Source of the DNA: Mucilaginibacter_A sp050954285
GTDB taxonomy: Bacteria; Bacteroidota; Bacteroidia; Sphingobacteriales; Sphingobacteriaceae
Direction: 5' to 3'
DNA: 64,000 nucleotides
Assembly: GCA_050954285.1 (NCBI GenBank)
Contig: JBPBPL010000006.1
Location: 62,001-126,000 of the forward strand
Every line of letters starts with the position of its first letter. The first letter of the stretch is position 1. The notes under the pieces were generated by a model that did not search any database, was not told the DNA's origin, and was given only the letters and a program-made list of their open reading frames with translations. Shown piece after piece: positions 16,112 to 24,144 of the stretch. Both the position numbers and the translations under genes were made by a program.

Positions 16112-18499
16112 TCGGATACTTAAACTCGCCAGAAAATTGCGCGGTGCCTGCGGATAATAATAGTTGTAGTTTATCACTTTTCCACCTTCAATATCCGGGT
16201 ACGTGGCTCCGTTTGGCTCGTATTTCTCACTAAAAATATTGTTTACCAGCAGCGAAACGCCAATGTTTTTGATTGCTTTTAAGCTGAAATTATAGCGAAA
16301 ACGCAGGTTGTTTACAAAAAAAGCATCCAGTTTGCGGGTATCATTGGAAGTATTATCCAAATATTGCTTGCTCACATATTTGCTGATCAGCGCAATTTCG
16401 CCACCTTTAATTGGCCGGTAACCAAGTTCGCTCGATCCCACAAAGTCCGGCGAAAAAGCAATATCCGTTTTCTTATATTGAGTTAACTCGTTCTGGTTAT
16501 CATCGTAATTATACAGATACTGCTGAAAGTTTTTCACTTTATTAGTGCTTAAAGCTGCTGCAACAGACCAGTACAAAGGCTGCGCAATCTGCAAGCGTCC
16601 GTCAAACTCCAAGCCGGCGCGGTAACTGTCTTTTACATTGCTGCGGATGGCCGCGCCCACATCGTTTAAGCTTCCGGTTAAAACTAACTGGTTATCATAC
16701 AGCATGTAAAAGCCGTTGATGCCGCCGGTAAAGGCGCCTTGCTGCGTGCGGTAACCGGCTTCAAAATCGTACAAAGTTTCGGCTTTTGGGCGACTAGTTG
16801 GCGTTGAATTGACATAATCATCGCGGTTCGGCTCATGATTTCCTACCGCAAAAGAAGCATACAGATTATTGGTTGAGTTGAGCTGAAAATTCAAACCCAG
16901 TTTTGGGTTGAAAAAATTAAGCTGCGCCGTTTGCTGTACGTTGTTCAGGTTTTGATCGAACCCCAAAAACGAATAATAAATGTGCCGGTACTGCAAATCA
17001 GCATACAAATTTAAGCGATCCAGCTGGTAATTTACTTTGCCGAATACGTTGAAATCTGTTTTAAAAGCATTGTTGCGCGAATACTCATAATCCGGCGTAA
17101 TGTTGGTGCTTTGCTGCGTCCACTCGATGCGGTTATAATGCTGGCCTCGATATTCATTATAAGCACCGCCCAGCGTAAAATTCAGGTTTTTTTGTGCCTG
17201 ATAATTCAGGTTGTAAGTAACGCCGTAAAAGTAATTATTGAGCCACAAGCGGCGCGTTAAATCGGTTTTGTTAATGGTATCCGTGCCGATAATAACTGGC
17301 TTTAAACCATAGTCAGCTACGTTTGCCGCCGTTTTATATTCCTCATAATAACCGCTGCCCTGCGTGTAATGCAACGCGCCGTTAAACGAAAGTTTATCGG
17401 ATAGCTTTTGGTTGAACAGTAACTGGTAGTGATTTTGAATATAATTATCCGTTTGATTATTGTAGAAAGTTCCGTTCGGCTCTAAACCCAGCTCATTGTA
17501 GGTACGGTTTCCAGCCAAAATATTAGCCTCGGAAACGCCGTCCCAAGCTTGGTAAGTACGTTCTGATCCGGAGAAAACATTCAGTCGGATCAAGGTGTTT
17601 TTACCATAATAAGCACCGGAAAGGAAATAGGATTTAAGATCAGACGAAGCGCGGTCGATATAACCATCCGAATGAATGCGCGACAAACGGCCGTCGAACG
17701 TAAAATGATTATCAATCAATCCGGAACCTACGCTCACCGTATTTTTTACTGTTCCGTACGAGCCAACCGAATTATCCAGCTGTGCGTAAGCAGTATCCTG
17801 CCGCGTAGTGGTTTGGATGTTGAGGCTTGCGCCAAAAGCACCCGCGCCGTTGGTAGATGTGCCCACGCCGCGCTGAATCTGGATGTTATCAATGGAAGAA
17901 GCCAGATCGGGCAGATCAATAAAATAACTGCCCTGACTTTCGGCATCATTCAGCGGAATGCCATTTAAAGTTACATTAATACGCGTGGCATCCGAACCGC
18001 GGATACGCAGGCCGGTATAACCTACGCCCGTACCAGCATCCGAAGTGATGACTACCGAAGGCGTTTGATTAAGCAGGTAAGGCAAATCCTGACCTAAATT
18101 ATTTTTGGCCAGTTCTTTTTTGCTGAGGTTGGTGTACGTAAAGCCAGATTTTTCATCGGTTCGGGTGGCGCGTACAAAAACTTCATCCGCTTGTTGCGTG
18201 CTTCTTTTAAGGGCAAAATTTTGAGTTTGATTTTGGCTGACAGAAACGGTTTGCCGAATTTGCTGGTAACCAATATAACTGATAATCAAATTGTAACTTC
18301 CGTTCTTCAGGTTTCGGAACTGATAATTTCCATTGGCATCCGATGCTTCTTTTAGCATGGTTTTTTCAATGCTGATGCTGGCTCCGGGTAAGGTTTCGCC
18401 GGTTTGCAAATCAGTAATTTTCCCCGACAGGGAAAACTGGGCCGCAGCAAAAAAAGGCAGCAGCAGGGCTGTAAAAGCCAGTAGTAAATTTTTTTTCAA
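16106..18499 (-). CDS. TonB-dependent thiamine receptor
   Basis: 797 aa. A signal peptide (to about 20) is followed by a carboxypeptidase-regulatory-like domain (FSLSGKITDLQTGETLPGAS, 22-105), a plug domain (about 115-225, with LRIRGSDATRINVTLNGIPLND) and a 22-strand barrel ending in the aromatic terminus FLASLSIRF. It imports a ligand across the outer membrane using the proton force passed by TonB/ExbBD. The TPP riboswitch immediately upstream and PnuT downstream indicate thiamine or its phosphates as ligand. Two motif copies lie in the coding sequence. Confidence 0.92.
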   Translation of the reverse strand: MKKNLLLAFTALLLPFFAAAQFSLSGKITDLQTGETLPGASISIEKTMLKEASDANGNYQFRNLKNGSYNLIISYIGYQQIRQTVSVSQNQTQNFALKRSTQQADEVFVRATRTDEKSGFTYTNLSKKELAKNNLGQDLPYLLNQTPSVVITSDAGTGVGYTGLRIRGSDATRINVTLNGIPLNDAESQGSYFIDLPDLASSIDNIQIQRGVGTSTNGAGAFGASLNIQTTTRQDTAYAQLDNSVGSYGTVKNTVSVGSGLIDNHFTFDGRLSRIHSDGYIDRASSDLKSYFLSGAYYGKNTLIRLNVFSGSERTYQAWDGVSEANILAGNRTYNELGLEPNGTFYNNQTDNYIQNHYQLLFNQKLSDKLSFNGALHYTQGSGYYEEYKTAANVADYGLKPVIIGTDTINKTDLTRRLWLNNYFYGVTYNLNYQAQKNLNFTLGGAYNEYRGQHYNRIEWTQQSTNITPDYEYSRNNAFKTDFNVFGKVNYQLDRLNLYADLQYRHIYYSFLGFDQNLNNVQQTAQLNFFNPKLGLNFQLNSTNNLYASFAVGNHEPNRDDYVNSTPTSRPKAETLYDFEAGYRTQQGAFTGGINGFYMLYDNQLVLTGSLNDVGAAIRSNVKDSYRAGLEFDGRLQIAQPLYWSVAAALSTNKVKNFQQYLYNYDDNQNELTQYKKTDIAFSPDFVGSSELGYRPIKGGEIALISKYVSKQYLDNTSNDTRKLDAFFVNNLRFRYNFSLKAIKNIGVSLLVNNIFSEKYEPNGATYPDIEGGKVINYNYYYPQAPRNFLASLSIRF
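18198..18218 (+). repeat. Interspersed motif copy inside the receptor gene
   Basis: GTGCTTCTTTTAAGGGCAAA, antisense, read as LKRST. Confidence 0.7.
18343..18356 (+). repeat. Interspersed motif core inside the receptor gene
   Basis: ATGCTTCTTTTAGC, antisense, read as LKEAS. Confidence 0.65.
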
Positions 18500-18569
18500 A
18501 ATGTTTAAAATAAACTGTAGTTAAACCATCTGCCCGCCAGGGCGAGCGCGCAGTACACTTAACTTTTAC

Positions 18570-18723
18570 CTCTCCCTACGCCGGCATTACCCGGATCAGG
18601 TGCGAAGAGCTTTCGGCTTTAGTATTTAAGCTATCTACTCCTCTGGGTTTGATCTCAGCCTGTTTTTCAGTTGGTAGCAAATATTAAAAATCAGCTATGA
18701 CCAAGCAAGGCACCCCTTGAGAA
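18570..18723 (-). ncRNA. TPP riboswitch (THI element)
   Basis: On the minus strand, the conserved parts appear in order: TCAAGGGGTGCC, then a roughly 50-nt extended P3 arm, GGCTGAGATCAAACCC, and finally ACCTGATCCGGGTAATGCC with GGCGTAGGGA closing P1. These are the textbook pyrimidine- and pyrophosphate-sensing elements. It lies about 70 nt upstream of the receptor ATG and controls the operon 18499-12023, lowering expression when TPP is plentiful. I see no strong terminator after it, so control may be at translation. Confidence 0.96.
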
Positions 18724-18729
18724 TTTGGG

Positions 18730-18737
18730 CAAAGATA
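18730..18737 (-). promoter_or_regulatory. Putative -7 box for the thiamine operon
   Basis: TATCTTTG on the minus strand (TAnnTTTG consensus), 7 nt before the riboswitch. The matching -33 TTG is not clear. Confidence 0.5.
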
Positions 18738-18782
18738 GTTTTTGAATCGGGATTAAAACAGCCTTTAAGTTAAATTATAAAA

Positions 18783-18803
18783 ATTTGCCTGTAAAAGAAG
18801 CAT
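18783..18803 (-). repeat. Interspersed motif copy
   Basis: Minus strand ATGCTTCTTTTACAGGCAAA, in the divergent gap between the thiamine operon and aspS. Confidence 0.8.
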
Positions 18804-18886
18804 TTGATTAAATCAGTCAATATTAGAAAGCATCGGTTTATAGAAAATACTACTTTTGCAAATTCAAATAAAAACAAAGCATAACT

Positions 18887-20632
18887 ATGCTCAGAACAAA
18901 TACTTGCGGCGAATTAAACCTGAATGATCTTAATAAAGCAGTTACCCTTTGCGGCTGGGTGCAAAAATCCCGCGATTTAGGCGGAACTACTTTTATTGAT
19001 ATCCGCGACCGTTACGGCATTACACAACTGGTTTTTAATGATGAAACCGCAGCGGTTATTAAAGAACAAGCGCGCAGTTTAGGTCGAGAATTTGTGATTA
19101 AAGTTACCGGAAAAGTAATTGAACGATCTAACAAAAACCTGAAAATACCAACCGGAGAAGTAGAAATTGCAGTAACAGAACTGGAAGTTTTAAATTCTTC
19201 CAAAGTTCCGCCGTTTCTAATTGAGGATGAAACCGATGGCGGCGAAGAATTGCGCGCAAAATACCGTTACCTCGATCTCCGCAGAAACCCAATCCGTAAT
19301 AACCTCGTTCTTCGCCATAAAATGGCGCAGGAAGTGCGTAAATATTTAGACGGACTGGATTTTATTGAAGTGGAAACGCCTGTTCTGATCAAATCAACAC
19401 CCGAAGGTGCCCGTGATTTTGTGGTTCCAAGCCGCATGAATGCAGGTGAATTTTATGCGTTGCCTCAATCGCCCCAAACGTTTAAGCAATTGCTGATGGT
19501 TTCTGGTTTTGACCGTTATTTTCAGATTGTAAAATGTTTTCGGGATGAGGATTTACGTGCTGATCGGCAGCCGGAGTTTACGCAGATCGACTGCGAAATG
19601 TCCTTCATCACGCAAGAAGATATTTTAAATGTTTTTGAAGGCTTGGTTCGCGCGCTTTTCAAAAATGTAAAAGGAATCGATTTGGTAGCAGTGCCGCGCA
19701 TGACTTATGCTGATGCGATGCGTTTGTACGGTTCTGATAAACCGGATACGCGTTTCGGGATGCAGTTTGTAGAGCTGAATGAGCTGGTAAAAGGCAAAAA
19801 TTTTCCGGTTTTTGAACAGGCAGAATTAGTTGTCGGTATTAACGCAAAAAATTGTGCTTCCTACACCCGCAAGCAATTGGATGAACTGACTGATTATATC
19901 AAACGTCCGCAAATTGGTGCTACGGGTTTAATTTATTTGAGATATAATCTGGATGGAACTTTAAAATCCTCCGTAGATAAATTTTATAATGAAGAAGATT
20001 TGAAAATATGGGCCGAAGCTTTTGATGCGCAGCCCGGCGATCTGATGCTTCTTTTAGCAGGTAAAAAAGATAAAGCGCGCAAGCAACTGAATGAACTGCG
20101 TTTGGAAATGGGCAACCGTTTGGGTTTACGCGATAAAAATACGTTCTCGCCGCTTTGGGTTTTGGATTTTCCGTTACTGGAGTGGGACGAAGAAACTGAG
20201 CGTTATCACGCGATGCACCATCCTTTCACTTCGCCAAAACCGGAAGATATTGCGCTGCTGGAAACCGATCCGGGAGAAGTTCGGGCAAACGCTTACGATT
20301 TGGTGATCAACGGAACAGAAGTTGGCGGCGGCTCCATTCGTATCCACGACCGAAATTTGCAGGCTTTGATGTTTAAACATTTGGGTTTTTCTCCGGAGGA
20401 AGCCCAAAAACAGTTTGGCTTTTTGATGGATGCTTTTGAGTTTGGCGCGCCGCCGCATGGCGGATTGGCTTTTGGGTTTGATCGTTTGTGTTCGATTTTT
20501 GCCGGGCTGGATTCTATCCGTGATGTGATCGCTTTCCCCAAAAATAATTCAGGGCGAGATGTAATGATTGATTCGCCATCAACAATCGATGAAAAACAAA
20601 TGAACGAATTGAAAATAAAAACAACCGCTTAG
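18887..20632 (+). CDS. aspS: Aspartyl-tRNA synthetase
   Basis: 581 aa class II synthetase that charges tRNA-Asp. An N-terminal OB fold (residues 1-110, CGWVQKSRDLGGTTFIDIRDR) binds the anticodon. Motif 2 FRDEDLRADRQPEFTQID and motif 3 GLAFGFDRL form the active site, with the bacterial GAD insert between. The length is typical of bacterial AspRS. A TACTTTTG box at 18851-18858 is a possible -7 element. One motif copy lies inside at 20045. Confidence 0.97.
   Translation: MLRTNTCGELNLNDLNKAVTLCGWVQKSRDLGGTTFIDIRDRYGITQLVFNDETAAVIKEQARSLGREFVIKVTGKVIERSNKNLKIPTGEVEIAVTELEVLNSSKVPPFLIEDETDGGEELRAKYRYLDLRRNPIRNNLVLRHKMAQEVRKYLDGLDFIEVETPVLIKSTPEGARDFVVPSRMNAGEFYALPQSPQTFKQLLMVSGFDRYFQIVKCFRDEDLRADRQPEFTQIDCEMSFITQEDILNVFEGLVRALFKNVKGIDLVAVPRMTYADAMRLYGSDKPDTRFGMQFVELNELVKGKNFPVFEQAELVVGINAKNCASYTRKQLDELTDYIKRPQIGATGLIYLRYNLDGTLKSSVDKFYNEEDLKIWAEAFDAQPGDLMLLLAGKKDKARKQLNELRLEMGNRLGLRDKNTFSPLWVLDFPLLEWDEETERYHAMHHPFTSPKPEDIALLETDPGEVRANAYDLVINGTEVGGGSIRIHDRNLQALMFKHLGFSPEEAQKQFGFLMDAFEFGAPPHGGLAFGFDRLCSIFAGLDSIRDVIAFPKNNSGRDVMIDSPSTIDEKQMNELKIKTTA
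20045..20066 (+). repeat. Interspersed motif copy inside aspS
   Basis: ATGCTTCTTTTAGC-AGG-TAAAA in sense orientation, read as MLLLAGK. Both halves are kept. Confidence 0.8.
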
Positions 20633-20657
20633 TCGTTACCAAAACAAAAATATCTAC

Positions 20658-21131
20658 ATGAAAAAATATTTATTATTCTTTGCTGTTTTTACCTTGCTTT
20701 TTTCGGCGTGTAAAAAAACTGCAACTGTTGATCCTGCTGTACAAGCCGCCACTGATGATGCTGCAATTAAAACATATCTGGCTGCCAACAATATTACGGC
20801 TATAAAAGATGCTTCGGGTTTGTATTATCAAATTATTACTGCCGGCAGTGGTGCAACCGCATCTGTTACAACTACTACTTCATCTACCATTCGTGTGGCT
20901 TACACGGGAATATTATTAGACGGTACACAGTTTGATACCAATGCTAATTTTACAACTTTATTAAGCGGCGTAGTACAAGGATGGCAAATTGGCATTCCTT
21001 TTATTAAACCGGGCGGTCGTATTAAATTGTTTATTCCTTCGGCTTTAGGTTATGGCAGCACGGTAACAGGTTCTATTCCGGCTAATTCCGTTTTAATTTT
21101 TACCATTGATTTATTTTCTGTTCAGGGATAA
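20658..21131 (+). CDS. FKBP-type peptidyl-prolyl isomerase lipoprotein
   Basis: 157 aa. The lipobox LFSAC gives a lipidated Cys17. A single FKBP domain spans about 60-157: VAYTGILLDGTQFDTN, then GWQIGIPFIKPGGRIKLFIP and GYGSTVTGSIPANSVLIFTIDL. FKBPs catalyse cis-trans isomerisation of proline bonds; this one would act on exported proteins at the envelope. It starts 26 nt after aspS and ends at a terminator built partly of motif copies. Confidence 0.9.
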   Translation: MKKYLLFFAVFTLLFSACKKTATVDPAVQAATDDAAIKTYLAANNITAIKDASGLYYQIITAGSGATASVTTTTSSTIRVAYTGILLDGTQFDTNANFTTLLSGVVQGWQIGIPFIKPGGRIKLFIPSALGYGSTVTGSIPANSVLIFTIDLFSVQG

Positions 21132-21136
21132 GCTAA

Positions 21137-21158
21137 ATACTTCTTTTACCTTATAAAA
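21137..21158 (+). repeat. Interspersed motif copy
   Basis: ATACTTCTTTTACC-TTA-TAAAA, 6 nt after the FKBP stop. Confidence 0.8.
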
Positions 21159-21178
21159 AAGCAGCATGACAATGAATC

Positions 21179-21200
21179 ATGCTGCTTTTATCGTATAAAA
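21179..21200 (+). repeat. Interspersed motif copy (GC variant)
   Basis: ATGCTGCTTTTATC-GTA-TAAAA, forming one arm of the terminator. Confidence 0.75.
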
Positions 21201-21208
21201 ACTTTAGT

Positions 21209-21365
21209 TTAATTTAATGATGCTGTTGCTTTTGGCAATTCTTTGTGTGGCATCAGCTGCTCGCGCTGCGAGGTGTTATACACAAAAGAAGCAACAATGG
21301 TAGCTGCCTGTTTTAAATCATCTTCAAGGTTCCGGTTTTACGTTGGTATGAATAACCAGACAACT
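21209..21365 (-). pseudogene. C-terminal remnant of an M28-type aminopeptidase
   Basis: On the minus strand, 21334-21209 encodes RNLEDDLKQAATIVASFV, then YNTSQREQLMPHKELP and a stop. This closely resembles the C-terminal tail of M28 aminopeptidases. The segment just before it (VIHTNVKPE) is in another frame; a deletion of about 4 bases at the GGAAC repeat would explain the shift. Nothing of the rest of the gene remains. The next gene is an intact M28 peptidase on the opposite strand, but it is not the source because its own tail differs. Confidence 0.65.
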
Positions 21366-21444
21366 GCCCTGTTCTACGCATTTTTAAGGTTAGCAGAATA
21401 GGATGATCTCGAACCATTACCAACAGAAGTTTTTTTTAATATTG

Positions 21445-21466
21445 ATACTGTTTTTATTAACCTAAA
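21445..21466 (+). repeat. Interspersed motif copy (GT variant)
   Basis: ATACTGTTTTTATT-AAC-CTAAA, intergenic. Confidence 0.75.
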
Positions 21467-21564
21467 TAAGCATTTTCATTCAAGTGCCTTAATTTTGCCT
21501 GCGGCTAACAAATTTGTTACAGCTTGCTAAAGTATTTAAGTTTTAATTTGGGTTAATGATGAAA

Positions 21565-21585
21565 TTTAGGTGATAAAAGAAGCAT
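21565..21585 (-). repeat. Interspersed motif copy, near-consensus
   Basis: Minus strand ATGCTTCTTTTATC-ACC-TAAA, 35 nt upstream of the M28 ATG. It creates a spurious N-terminal extension of that reading frame. Confidence 0.88.
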
Positions 21586-21620
21586 TACCAGTTTTGAATT
21601 ATTTAACAATTAACAATCAG

Positions 21621-23012
21621 ATGAAAAAAACGATACTAAGCACCTTTTTTATTGCCTCTTTCAGCATTTGTGCCTTTGCGCAAACTACCATTATTCGTCA
21701 GGATCCGCAAATTAGTAATATGGTAAGCGAGGTTTCATCCAAAAATATTGAAACCATTGTTCGGAAATTGGTAAGTTTTAAATCGAGACATACTTTGAGT
21801 GATACCACCAGCAAAACTACTGGCATCGGCGCAGCCAGAAACTGGATTAAAGCAGAAATGGAAAGCTACGCAAAAGCTTCCGGCGGAAGAATGAAAGTGG
21901 ATTTTGATACGTTTACCCAACCGGCAGGGGGCCGGATTGACAAGCCAACCATCCTGAAAAATGTACTGGCCACGTTAAAAGGAACTGACCCAAACGATAC
22001 TCGGATTTATATGGTTTCCGGCCATTACGATTCTCGTGTAAATGATGTAATGAATGCCAATGCTGTGGAGCCTGGTGCGGTTGATGATGCTTCCGGAACC
22101 GCTTTATCGATGGAGCTTTGCCGCGTGATGGCTGCCAGAAAGTTTCCGGCCACAATAATTTTTATGGCTGTTGTGGGCGAGGAGCAAGGTTTGAACGGTT
22201 CTACTAACGTGGCCAAACGTGCCAAAGCCGAAAACTGGAACATTGATGCGATGTTAAATAATGATATTGTAGGCAATACTTATGGCATGGAAACCGGCCT
22301 GAAAGATAACCGCAGCATCCGTGTTTTTAGCGAAGGCGTTCCTTCAACAGCAATTGCTTCTAAAACAGATACTCTGGCTGCGCGCCGTGCTGGCATAACA
22401 ATTAATTCTTTGGTTGGAAATGGCGGAGAAAATGATAGTCCATCGCGCCAGCTGGCCCGTTACACCAAGGAAATCGGTGAACGTTATGTGGCGCAGTTAG
22501 ATGTGAAAATGATTTATCGCCGGGATCGTTTTTTGCGTGGCGGCGACCAGACACCTTTTTTACAGCAGGGTTTTACAGCCGTTCGGTTTACGGAAATGAA
22601 TGAAGATTTTAACCGTCAGCACCAGGATATCCGTACCGAAAAAGGCGTTGCTTATGGTGATTTACCGGATTTTGCCGATTACGATTACATTCAAAAAGTT
22701 GCCCGGATGAATTTATCGGTTCTGGCTAATTTGGCTTTGGCACCAGCTGAACCGCAAAATGTTGGCGTAATTACGAGCGGCCTCACTAACAAAACACAAT
22801 TGAAATGGGAAGCACCGAAGGCCGGAAAAAAACCTGCGGGTTATTATGTGCTGATGCGCGAAACCATCAGTCCGTATTGGGAAACCAAAACTTTTGTAAC
22901 TGATACTAAGGCAACGATGGATTATTCTAAAGATAATTATTTTTTTGCCGTGCAAGCTGTGGATGAAACGGGACACGAAAGTTTGCCAATTATGCCGAAA
23001 CCAATCAGGTAA
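21621..23012 (+). CDS. Secreted M28 family zinc peptidase
   Basis: 463 aa. I chose the ATG at 21621 (MKKTILSTFFIASFSICAFA), a clean signal peptide; an upstream start would only add residues read through a motif copy. The dizinc ligands are visible: His in SGHYDSR, Asp in VDDASGTA, Glu pair in GEEQGL, Asp in NNDIVGN and His in NRQHQD. A C-terminal fibronectin-like segment (about 385-463, PQNVGVITSGL to YFFAVQAVDETGHES) follows. It probably removes N-terminal residues from peptides outside the cell. Confidence 0.92.
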   Translation: MKKTILSTFFIASFSICAFAQTTIIRQDPQISNMVSEVSSKNIETIVRKLVSFKSRHTLSDTTSKTTGIGAARNWIKAEMESYAKASGGRMKVDFDTFTQPAGGRIDKPTILKNVLATLKGTDPNDTRIYMVSGHYDSRVNDVMNANAVEPGAVDDASGTALSMELCRVMAARKFPATIIFMAVVGEEQGLNGSTNVAKRAKAENWNIDAMLNNDIVGNTYGMETGLKDNRSIRVFSEGVPSTAIASKTDTLAARRAGITINSLVGNGGENDSPSRQLARYTKEIGERYVAQLDVKMIYRRDRFLRGGDQTPFLQQGFTAVRFTEMNEDFNRQHQDIRTEKGVAYGDLPDFADYDYIQKVARMNLSVLANLALAPAEPQNVGVITSGLTNKTQLKWEAPKAGKKPAGYYVLMRETISPYWETKTFVTDTKATMDYSKDNYFFAVQAVDETGHESLPIMPKPIR

Positions 23013-23021
23013 GAAGTTAGG

Positions 23022-23043
23022 ATGCTTCTTTTATCACCTAAAA
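23022..23043 (+). repeat. Interspersed motif copy, near-consensus
   Basis: ATGCTTCTTTTATC-ACC-TAAAA between the convergent M28 and small membrane protein genes. Confidence 0.9.
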
Positions 23044-23047
23044 ATCT

Positions 23048-23248
23048 CTACCAAATCTGCTCTTTAACCACTTCGCAAACGGTTTGAAAAAGGTTCATTT
23101 TGCCGGAAAACAAAGAAATGGTTTCTGCACTGGCAAACTGAATGGTGCGCAAATGTTCCATCTCATAGTTGATGCCGAGCAGTAAAGCCAAAATTACAGG
23201 TGCTAAAAGAAGTATAAAAGGGTTGGTGTTGCTGATGATGTTTTTCAT
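23048..23248 (-). CDS. Small hypothetical membrane protein
   Basis: 66 aa. One strong hydrophobic segment (residues 9-25, NPFILLLAPVILALLLG) is followed by a mixed tail. I recognise no family. It is the only good reading frame in a 370-nt space between the M28 and plsC genes. Its membrane segment is encoded partly by a motif copy (ILLLAP), and its start region has no strong ribosome-binding site. It may be a real small protein or chance. Confidence 0.45.
   Translation of the reverse strand: MKNIISNTNPFILLLAPVILALLLGINYEMEHLRTIQFASAETISLFSGKMNLFQTVCEVVKEQIW
23194..23215 (-). repeat. Interspersed motif copy
   Basis: Minus strand ATACTTCTTTTAGC-ACC-TGTAA, within the small membrane ORF, in sense. 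Confidence 0.7.
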
Positions 23249-23386
23249 GATTATCGGTTTGATGAATCAAAGAAAAAGCAAATCGCCGTGCTGCTAAATG
23301 TGTATTAGGCAAATCCGTGAGAAAAGCCGGTGAATGGCATTTTTTTGCCGATGAAGTTTTTTACCGACAAGTTAAATCCAAGTAGA

Positions 23387-24124
23387 TTAAACTTGTCCCA
23401 ATGCTTCTTTTATCACCATTTCTGCACGTTTCACCAAAATTTCTGCGGATTGCTGTTCCGGTTCGATCGGCTCCAAAATCTCAAACTCCAAATTTAAAAA
23501 CGTTCCTAACGGAAAAGTTCCAAAACGAACCATTTTCCAGGAATTACGAATTACAATCGGAACCAGCAATGCTTCCGGGCATTTTTTGAGTAAAGTTGCA
23601 ACGCCGCCGATCTGAAAATCTTTTACTAAGCCATCTTTTGAGCGCGTTCCTTCGGGGAAAATTACAGCCGACCAACTGTTGGTTTTCATCCGCGTACCGA
23701 GTTTTACCATTTCAGCAATTGCCTGCCGCGGATCTTTTCGGTTGATATTGGCGCCGCCACCATTTTTTAAGTTGTAGGAAATGGACGGAATGCCTTTGGT
23801 TAGCTCAATTTTGGAAATGAATTTGGCGTGATATTTTCGCAGAAACCAGATCAGCGGCGGAATATCGTATAAGCTCTGGTGGTTGGCGATAAAAATAATG
23901 GGCCGGTTGACCGGCAAATTAAAGTGATTTTTAAAATTGACTGAATTGCCCAGCAAATAATAAGTAGAAACCAGGCAGGAATTCAGAATATCAACCACAA
24001 ACTTGTGTGCTTTGTAACCAAAAAACCGGAAAGCAATCCATTGCAGCGGATGAAAAATTAGCAAAAAAAATGTAAATACTATATAATGCAGCAGCGTTAA
24101 TAAATAGCTCAACAATTTTTGCAT
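23387..24124 (-). CDS. plsC: 1-acyl-sn-glycerol-3-phosphate acyltransferase
   Basis: 245 aa. An N-terminal membrane segment (about 8-35) is followed by the HX4D motif NHQSLYD (near residue 80) and the substrate-binding FPEGTRSKDG (near 157), the two hallmarks of PlsC. It transfers the second acyl chain to make phosphatidic acid at the inner membrane. The C-terminus EMVIKEALGQV is encoded across a motif copy (23401). Same strand and close to the Nudix and metK genes upstream. Confidence 0.92.
   Translation of the reverse strand: MQKLLSYLLTLLHYIVFTFFLLIFHPLQWIAFRFFGYKAHKFVVDILNSCLVSTYYLLGNSVNFKNHFNLPVNRPIIFIANHQSLYDIPPLIWFLRKYHAKFISKIELTKGIPSISYNLKNGGGANINRKDPRQAIAEMVKLGTRMKTNSWSAVIFPEGTRSKDGLVKDFQIGGVATLLKKCPEALLVPIVIRNSWKMVRFGTFPLGTFLNLEFEILEPIEPEQQSAEILVKRAEMVIKEALGQV
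23401..23420 (+). repeat. Interspersed motif copy at the 3' end of plsC
   Basis: ATGCTTCTTTTATCACC, antisense, encoding the last residues of plsC (IKEALG). Confidence 0.85.
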
Positions 24125-24138
24125 GGTAAAAGAAGCAT
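24122..24138 (-). repeat. Interspersed motif copy between plsC and the Nudix gene
   Basis: Minus strand ATGCTTCTTTTACCATG; the final ATG is the plsC start codon. Confidence 0.8.
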
Positions 24139-24144
24139 CAAAAT

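Larger units (their letters stand above)
21137..21200 (+). terminator. Terminator flanked by two motif copies
   Basis: The stem AAAAGCAGCATGA / TCATGCTGCTTTT (about 21156-21190) terminates the FKBP gene. Its right arm is itself a motif copy (21179-21200, ATGCTGCTTTTATC-G-TATAAAA), and a second direct copy precedes it at 21137. Confidence 0.85.
21366..21620. other. Gene-free stretch before the M28 peptidase gene
   Basis: No coding region is supported here. It holds two motif copies (21445 and 21565) and AT-rich sequence. The promoter of the M28 gene probably lies here, but no clear TTG/TAnnTTTG pair was found. Confidence 0.6.
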
